This document shows positions 5,731-9,679 of a stretch of DNA of 9,679 bases, piece after piece. Each line of letters starts with the position of its first letter. The stretch's first letter is position 1. The stretch is from positions 1 through 9,679 of the forward strand of contig JAFQLA010000157.1 in NCBI GenBank assembly GCA_017396725.1, given 5' to 3'. The notes beneath the pieces were generated by a model. The model saw nothing but the letters and a program-made list of their open reading frames with translations. It searched no databases and had not been told where the DNA came from. Source of the DNA: Oscillospiraceae bacterium. Its GTDB lineage: Bacteria > Bacillota_A > Clostridia > Oscillospirales > Oscillospiraceae. Made by a program: the position numbers and the translations under genes.

Positions 5731-5813
5731 GTTTTTTGGAGCTTTTAATGGGAATAGCCTCCACTTGTGCGGAGAAAACCCCTGTTTTGCTTGCGTTGAG
5801 GATGGAGGAGAAG

Positions 5814-5830
5814 GTTACAAAATATTTACA
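5814..5830 (-). promoter_or_regulatory. Candidate WalR box upstream of the G5/3D gene
   Basis: On the minus strand TGTAAA-TATTT-TGTAAC fits the published WalR (YycF) direct-repeat consensus TGTWAH-N5-TGTWAH at every position. It lies about 83 bases upstream of the -35 box, just beyond the trmD terminator. WalR governs cell-wall hydrolase genes, including the 3D-domain gene yocH in Bacillus subtilis, so the context fits. The match is short and AT-rich, and the organism's own WalR motif is unknown. Confidence 0.5.
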
Positions 5831-5839
5831 AACGATAGC

Positions 5840-5876
5840 AAAAAAATCACTCCGCGAATCATCCGCGGAGTGATTT
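5840..5876 (-). terminator. Terminator of the rimM-trmD unit
   Basis: A thirteen-pair stem, AAATCACTCCGCG (5844-5856) with CGCGGAGTGATTT (5864-5876), has a 7-base loop. On the minus strand a run of seven T (5846-5840) overlaps and follows the stem. It starts 22 bases after the trmD stop. Confidence 0.9.
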
Positions 5877-5898
5877 GCCATTGTTGAAAATTTGCAAT

Positions 5899-6666
5899 TT
5901 ATTCTTCGGTTTCCTGCGCGAGTTCTGCTTTAGCCTGCGCCAGGATCTTTCGCTCCTGCTTGGTCTTGAGCTGAGATTCATCAAAGCGGGCGAAAAGATC
6001 GGGGCGGCGGAGCATGGTGCGCTTGTAGCTTTCTTTTTTGCGCCAGGCGTCCACATTGCCGTGGTGGCCGGAAAGGAGAACGGCGGGGACTTTGCGGCCG
6101 TGCCACTCATCGGGACGGGAGTACTGGGGGTATTCCAGCAGGTTATTCCAATGGGATTCATCGGTGAAGCACACCTCTTCGGAAAGAACGCCGGGTACCA
6201 TGCGGCAGATAGCGTCCGCTACAGCCATGGCGGGGATCTCACCGCCGGTAACGACAAAATCGCCTACGGAGAGCTCTTCGTCCACGCACTCATCAATAAA
6301 GCGCTGGTCGATCCCTTCGTAATGGCCGCAGACAAGGATCAGGTGGCTGTATTCCGCTTTAAGCTCCTTTGCTACTTCCTGGTTGAAAACACGGCCGCAG
6401 GGAGACATATAAATAGTATGTCCGCGGCTGCCGGCTTCTTCGCAGATATGCTCCCAGCAGCGGTAGAGAGGGTCGGCCTGCATTACGGCGCCGCGTCCGC
6501 CGCCGTAGGGATAGTCATCCACCTGCATCTGCTTGTTGGTGGTGTAATCGCGGATCTGGTGGGTTTTGATGGTGATGTGTCCGCGCTGCTGTGCCCGGCC
6601 GAGGATGCTGATGTTCATCATGGCATCCACAGCGTCGGGGAAAAGGGTCATGATATCAATGCGCAT
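5899..6666 (-). CDS. trmD: tRNA (guanine-N1)-methyltransferase TrmD
   Basis: A 255-residue SPOUT-class enzyme that methylates G37 next to the anticodon of tRNAs reading CNN codons (m1G37), preventing +1 frameshifting. It acts as a dimer with SAM bound in a trefoil knot. Family motifs are MRIDIMTLFP at the N-terminus, VDDYPYGGGRGAVM (49-62), LVCGHYEGIDQR (111-122), the knot segment SVGDFVVTGGEIPAM (133-147), MVPGVL (156-161), Asp169 as likely general base, YSRPDEW (182-188) and VLLSGHHGNVDAWR (196-209). Length is normal. The start overlaps the last 11 bases of rimM, so translation is probably coupled. The next gene in most Bacillota is rplS (L19). Here a terminator follows instead. Confidence 0.97.
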   Translation of the reverse strand: MRIDIMTLFPDAVDAMMNISILGRAQQRGHITIKTHQIRDYTTNKQMQVDDYPYGGGRGAVMQADPLYRCWEHICEEAGSRGHTIYMSPCGRVFNQEVAKELKAEYSHLILVCGHYEGIDQRFIDECVDEELSVGDFVVTGGEIPAMAVADAICRMVPGVLSEEVCFTDESHWNNLLEYPQYSRPDEWHGRKVPAVLLSGHHGNVDAWRKKESYKRTMLRRPDLFARFDESQLKTKQERKILAQAKAELAQETEE

Positions 6667-7165
6667 CGGTTTCCAGTCCCTTCATCATGCGTACGATCAT
6701 TTTGTTCTCGTCCATGTGGATCTCCTGAATAAAGACATCGGGCACGGCGGGAATGAGATATTCCTTGCCCTCACCGTGGACCACATAGATCTTGTGGGCG
6801 GGGTAGGAGAGAACTTCATCCAGCGTGCCGATGAGGCGGCGGGGGAAGTAATCGTAAACCTGCATGCCCTTGAGTTCTTCATCGAAATATTCGCCCTTGG
6901 GAAGGTGGGCATCCTTGCGGCGGATGGAAACGATCTTATTCTTATAAGTAAGAGCGGTATCGATATCGTTGACACCGGGGATCATGATCATCACGGTATT
7001 TTTGTGAATGCGGCGGGAGGTGGGACGCACGGCCACGCCGTCAATATACAAAGTTTTGAAGCCTGCGATGAATTCGGGGTCAAATCCCAGAGGATTGATC
7101 TTGATTTCACCCTTGATGCCGTGGGTATTGACGATCTGGCCTACTTCGATATATTCCTGAAGCAT
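6656..7165 (-). CDS. rimM: 16S rRNA processing / 30S maturation factor RimM
   Basis: A 169-residue assembly factor that binds ribosomal protein S19 and helps fold the 3' head domain of 16S rRNA. The N-terminal RimM domain is recognisable from VGQIVNTHGIKGEIKI (8-23), and the middle from LPKGEYFDEELKGMQVY (88-104). A C-terminal PRC barrel runs from about 90 to 165, ending in KEYLIPAVPDVFIQEI (134-149) and KGLETDAH. Length is usual. AAAGGAG (7180-7174) lies eight bases before the ATG. It is the first gene of a two-gene unit with trmD, from a promoter at 7254-7282, and the 3' end overlaps trmD by 11 bases. Confidence 0.95.
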   Translation of the reverse strand: MLQEYIEVGQIVNTHGIKGEIKINPLGFDPEFIAGFKTLYIDGVAVRPTSRRIHKNTVMIMIPGVNDIDTALTYKNKIVSIRRKDAHLPKGEYFDEELKGMQVYDYFPRRLIGTLDEVLSYPAHKIYVVHGEGKEYLIPAVPDVFIQEIHMDENKMIVRMMKGLETDAH

Positions 7166-7253
7166 AAATGAGTCTCCTTTGTCTTAAACAGCAGAGTGTG
7201 AAAAGGGAATGCGCTTGTCATGTCGCGTGAGCTGTCATTTCCCATACACAACC

Positions 7254-7282
7254 ATTATACTTGATTTTTTCTCTGCTGGCAA
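7254..7282 (-). promoter_or_regulatory. Promoter of rimM-trmD
   Basis: On the minus strand TTGCCA (7282-7277) is followed after 17 bases by a perfect TATAAT (7259-7254). The predicted start near 7247 gives a leader of about 80 bases. The -35 begins four bases beyond the T-tract of the khpA terminator, so the two signals sit back to back. Confidence 0.75.
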
Positions 7283-7286
7283 CGAT

Positions 7287-7320
7287 AAAAAACTTGCCCG
7301 GCAGATTCCTGCCGGGCAAG
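7287..7320 (-). terminator. Terminator after khpA
   Basis: A perfect twelve-pair GC-rich stem, CTTGCCCGGCAG (7293-7304) with CTGCCGGGCAAG (7309-7320), has a 4-base loop. On the minus strand TTTTTT (7292-7287) follows it. It begins 17 bases after the khpA stop and separates ylxM-ffh-rpsP-khpA from rimM-trmD. Confidence 0.93.
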
Positions 7321-7337
7321 TGCTGCGATCTTAAAGA

Positions 7338-7568
7338 TCAATCTACAATATCAACAGAAACCTTAACGCCGGTGCGCTGCGCATAGGAGCGCACAACGGT
7401 GCGGATCTCTTTGGCGATACGGCCCTGACGACCGATAACTTTACCCATGTCATCAGGAGCGACGCGCAATTCCAGAGTCAGCTCGTCATCACCCTGAACT
7501 TCCGTTACGGTGACCGCATCAGGATCGTCTACAAGGTTTTTGGCGATGTAGAGCAACAAATCCTTCAT
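7338..7568 (-). CDS. khpA: KH-domain RNA-binding protein KhpA (YlqC)
   Basis: A 76-residue protein made of one KH domain. It opens with MKDLLLYIAKNLVDDP, typical of the family, and carries the RNA-binding GxxG loop as GRQG (46-49) within GKVIGRQGRIAKEIRTVVR. KhpA pairs with KhpB (Jag) in Bacillota and binds RNA. It is linked to cell elongation and division in streptococci and to post-transcriptional control elsewhere. The start is fixed by GGAGG six bases before ATG 7568. A longer frame from 7658 runs back into rpsP and has no family similarity. It follows rpsP by 20 bases, the conserved placement, and a strong terminator follows. Confidence 0.95.
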   Translation of the reverse strand: MKDLLLYIAKNLVDDPDAVTVTEVQGDDELTLELRVAPDDMGKVIGRQGRIAKEIRTVVRSYAQRTGVKVSVDIVD

Positions 7569-7588
7569 GATTGTCCTCCGGGGTGTGA

Positions 7589-7828
7589 TTACAGTACGTC
7601 TACCTTCTTCAGAAGAGCGCGAACGGTTTCGGTGGGCTGTGCACCGGTCTTGATCCATTCCTTGGCGCGGTCAGCGTCGATCTTGATTTCTGCGGGAGCT
7701 ACGCAGGGATTGTAGGTGCCGATTTCTTCGATGAAGCGGCCATCGCGGGGATAGCGGGAATCAGCAACGACAACGCGATAGTAGGGGGACTTCTTTGCGC
7801 CCATTCTTCTGAGTCTGATCTTAACCAT
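7589..7828 (-). CDS. rpsP: 30S ribosomal protein S16
   Basis: A 79-residue basic protein of the small subunit body that binds 16S rRNA early in assembly. The N-terminus [23 protein letters not shown] and the following [18 protein letters not shown] (24-41) are unmistakable S16, and the C-terminal helix [19 protein letters not shown] follows. Length is typical for Bacillota. GGAGG (7842-7838) lies nine bases before the ATG. It sits downstream of ffh across an 85-base AT-rich gap and immediately upstream of khpA. Confidence 0.98.
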   Translation of the reverse strand: MVKIRLRRMGAKKSPYYRVVVADSRYPRDGRFIEEIGTYNPCVAPAEIKIDADRAKEWIKTGAQPTETVRALLKKVDVL

Positions 7829-7853
7829 GATTTGTTTCCTCCAAAAATTTTTT

Positions 7854-7859
7854 ATTATA
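7854..7859 (-). promoter_or_regulatory. Possible internal -10 element ahead of rpsP
   Basis: A perfect TATAAT lies on the minus strand 26 bases before the rpsP start, in the 85-base AT-rich gap after ffh. No convincing -35 is found at 16-18 bases (CATTTA at 17). The gap has no hairpin that would terminate ffh transcripts. An internal promoter is possible but weakly supported. Confidence 0.3.
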
Positions 7860-7913
7860 TAAAGTTTCTTTTATAATAAATGCTTGAGCACTTATTTACG
7901 GTAAGGTGTCTGC

Positions 7914-9311
7914 TTAGCGCAGGCGTTTTTTGCGGCCGAAGCCGTGCATTTTGCCCATGCTCTTCATGCCGCCCAAACCACCCATACCGGTGAGGTTGGC
8001 GAGGCCTGCGGGGAGCTTGCCCTTGGACATCTGCTTAGTCAGCTGCTGCACCATTTCAAACTGCTTGAGCAGGCGGTTTACATCAGCGACCTGCTGGCCG
8101 CAGCCTGCGGCGATGCGCTTTTTGCGGCTGGCATTGAGGATCTGGGGATTTTCGCGTTCCATCGGGGTCATGGAGTAGATGATCGCCTTCTGGCGGTCAA
8201 ATACCTTTTCGTCGATATTGGCGCCTTCCAACTGGCGGCCCAGCTGACCGGGCAGCATGCTCATCATGTGCTGCAGGTCGCCCATGCGGGTCAGCTGCTG
8301 CATCTGATCGAGATAGTCGGAAAGGGTAAAGCGGTTTTTCTACAGCTTTTCTTCCAGCTTTTTGGCCTGCTCTTCATCGTAGCTCTGTTCGGCCTTTTCG
8401 ATGAAGGAGAGCATATCGCCCATGCCAAGGATGCGGGAGGCCATGCGATCGGGATGGAAATGATCGATCATATCCAGCTTTTCGCCGGTACCGATGAACT
8501 TGATGGGCTTGCCGGTGGCAGCCTTGATGGAGAGAGCCGCACCGCCGCGGGCGTCGCCATCGGTCTTGGTAAGGAGCACACCGTCGATACCCAGCGCCTC
8601 ATCAAAGGCGGTAGCGGCGTTGACAGCGTCCTGACCGGTCATGGCGTCCACCACCAGAAGGATCTCGGTGGGGAGGACGGCGCTCTTGATGTTTTTCAGC
8701 TCATCCATGAGCTCGGTATCGATATGCAGGCGGCCTGCGGTATCCAAAAAGACCACATCGTTGCCGTGATCCTTGGCGTACTTGATAGCTTCCTGCGCAA
8801 TGGTAACGGGGTTGCCCTGGCCCATTTCGAAAACGGGGATATCCAGCTGCTTACCCACTACCTGCAGCTGCGTGATAGCGGCGGGACGGTACACGTCGCA
8901 GGCGGTCAGCAGGGGGCGCTTACCGTACTGCTTGCGGAGAAAGCCTGCCAGCTTTGCGCAGTTGGTGGTTTTACCTGCGCCCTGCAGACCGACCATCATA
9001 ATGACGGTGGGAGACTTGGAGGCGAAGGTGATCTTGGCGTTGGCGCCGCCCATCATGCCGGTCAACTCTTCGTTGACGATCTTGATGATCTGCTGGGCGG
9101 GGGTCAGGCTTTCCAGCACATCCGCGCCGGTACAGCGCTGAGATACCTGTGCGATAAAGTCCTTGACCACTTTATAGCTGACGTCGGCTTCCAGAAGGGC
9201 GAGGCGCACCTCGCGCATGGCCTCTTTGACATCGGCCTCGGACACACGGCCCTTGCCGCGCAGCTTTTTAAATGTGGCATTCAGTTTTTCGGAAAGGTTC
9301 TCAAATGCCAT
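7914..9311 (-). CDS. ffh: Signal recognition particle protein Ffh (SRP54), interrupted by in-frame TAG at codon 324
   Basis: Ffh is the GTPase that binds 4.5S/6S SRP RNA and signal peptides and docks ribosomes on FtsY. The N domain covers about 1-90. The G domain has P-loop GLQGAGKTT (108-116), DVYRPAAITQL (139-149), DTAGR (190-194), VDAMTGQDAVN (221-231) and TKTDG (248-252). TAG follows at 8340-8342. The same frame resumes as KNRFTLSDYLDQMQQL and runs through a methionine-rich M domain with the SRP-RNA signature ASRKKRIAAGCG and DVNRLLKQF, to TAA at 7914-7916. With TAG read as one residue the protein is 465 residues, the normal size. AAGGAG lies seven bases before ATG 9311. The downstream part has no ribosome binding site at its first ATG (8303). 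The stop may be an error, a nonsense mutation or amber readthrough. Its start lies 15 bases after ylxM. Confidence 0.93.
8340..8342 (-). other. In-frame amber codon in ffh at the NG/M domain junction
   Basis: On the minus strand the context is CTG TAG AAA. The codon replaces a position that in Ffh homologues lies between ...LEEKL and the M-domain FTL.D.L motif, and is commonly a basic residue (Arg in B. subtilis, Lys in E. coli at about this place). AAG to TAG or CAG to TAG would be a single change. The base after the stop is A, not the C typical of known leaky UAG contexts. I see no obvious downstream stem-loop. Confidence 0.9.
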
Positions 9312-9326
9312 GGAAAATCTCCTTGC

Positions 9327-9671
9327 TTATTCCTTCAGCGCGGCAGCAGCGTCCAGAAGCTTATCAGCCAGCGCGGAAAGGCGGTCGTCTTCATACTGAC
9401 GGTAGTTGATGGTCTTGAGTTCGTTTGCGGCTTCTTCGATAGTGTCCAGATGGCTGCGCATCTGCATGAAGCGCTTGATAAGGCCGGTCTTATCCTCGAT
9501 GTCGGTCATGATGCCTTCGGCACGGACGATAACATCGCGGACGCCCTGACGGGAGATCCCATAGTTCTCGGCGATCTCGGCAAGGGAAAGGTCCTCATTA
9601 TAATAGAGATCATAGAACTCTTTCTGGCGGTCAGTCAGGAGTTCGCCGTAAAAATCGAAGAGCATAGTCAT
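9327..9671 (-). CDS. ylxM: YlxM/p13-like putative SRP-associated helix-turn-helix protein (UPF0122)
   Basis: A 114-residue protein of the UPF0122 family, found next to ffh/ftsY in Bacillota and proposed to modulate the signal recognition particle. MLFDFYGELLTDRQKEFYDL (3-22) is the family opening. A sigma-region-4-like helix-turn-helix follows (LSLAEIAENYGISRQGVRDVIVRAE, about 28-52), then a helical tail likely to form a coiled coil. ATG at 9671 or 9665 could be the start. Only eight bases lie upstream and no ribosome binding site is visible, so the true start might lie a little beyond the window. Its stop overlaps the leader of ffh, whose AAGGAG begins four bases later, so the two are one transcript. 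ftsY is the expected next gene beyond the right edge. Confidence 0.88.
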   Translation of the reverse strand: MTMLFDFYGELLTDRQKEFYDLYYNEDLSLAEIAENYGISRQGVRDVIVRAEGIMTDIEDKTGLIKRFMQMRSHLDTIEEAANELKTINYRQYEDDRLSALADKLLDAAAALKE

Positions 9672-9679
9672 GCGAAATG

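Noticed and set aside
5759..5774. Hairpin CTCCAC-TTGT-GCGGAG upstream of the G5/3D promoter
   Set aside because: It has only six pairs with one wobble and no T-tract, and lies outside the predicted transcripts. It is likely chance.
5875..6732. Plus-strand open frames over trmD and rimM (also 6566-7171)
   Set aside because: They are antisense to well-recognised trmD and rimM and have no motifs or ribosome binding site.
7569..7658. N-terminal extension of khpA by 30 residues
   Set aside because: It overlaps rpsP, is not KH-like, and the strong GGAGG lies before the inner ATG at 7568.
7914..8303. Separate M-domain gene (true split SRP54)
   Set aside because: No Shine-Dalgarno precedes the ATG at 8303, and conserved M-domain residues (FTLSDYLDQ) lie upstream of it, directly after the TAG in the same frame. 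An interrupted single gene is the simpler reading.
1..9679. CRISPR arrays, insertion sequences, phage genes, tRNA or rRNA genes
   Set aside because: No regular direct repeats, transposase or phage motifs, attachment-type duplications or tRNA cloverleafs were seen on either strand.

Overview
The window reads as chromosomal DNA of a low-to-mid G+C anaerobic Bacillota, most likely class Clostridia. The reasons are the block ylxM-ffh-rpsP-khpA plus rimM-trmD, a DUF2325/DUF3793 pair, a TM1266-type regulator of the [FeFe]-hydrogenase system, a G5/3D cell-wall protein, strong AGGAGG ribosome binding sites and SigA-type TTGACA/TATAAT promoters. The species assignment is inference. Nothing in the window looks mobile: there are no insertion sequences, phage genes, CRISPR arrays or tRNAs.

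Layout. Bases 2-967 (minus) hold a metallo-beta-lactamase/beta-CASP-like hydrolase that runs off the left edge. A divergent intergenic region (968-1192) carries two opposed promoters and two copies of an 18-bp palindrome. It drives a plus-strand pair, DUF2325 (1193-1474) and DUF3793 (1484-2029), closed by a terminator. A second plus-strand unit holds a GNAT acetyltransferase (2124-2606) and a HAD phosphatase (2603-3277) that overlap by four bases. It meets the minus-strand block at a bidirectional terminator (3291-3320). From there to the right edge everything is on the minus strand. In transcription order this is ylxM, ffh, rpsP, khpA, terminator; promoter, rimM, trmD, terminator; promoter, G5/3D protein, terminator; promoter, rsmA, TM1266-like protein.

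The only gene-free stretch over 300 bases is 5581-5898. It holds the trmD terminator, a sequence matching the published WalR box, a consensus promoter and the leader of the G5/3D gene.

How the genes work together. The right two thirds serve protein synthesis and export: SRP54 (Ffh) and its putative partner YlxM, ribosomal protein S16, the RNA-binding protein KhpA, the 30S maturation factor RimM, tRNA m1G37 methylase TrmD and 16S rRNA dimethylase RsmA. The G5/3D protein probably remodels peptidoglycan. The DUF2325/DUF3793 pair sits behind a tightly designed regulated promoter and is the least understood part.

The most unusual observation is that ffh, normally essential, carries an in-frame TAG at codon 324, at the junction between the NG GTPase domain and the M domain. 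Reading frame and family similarity continue unbroken on both sides. No complete gene in the window uses TAG as its terminal stop. Whether this is a sequencing error, a nonsense mutation or genuine amber readthrough cannot be decided from the window. Apart from this and the regulatory sites, the region is ordinary, and I do not see a clearly new multi-gene system.
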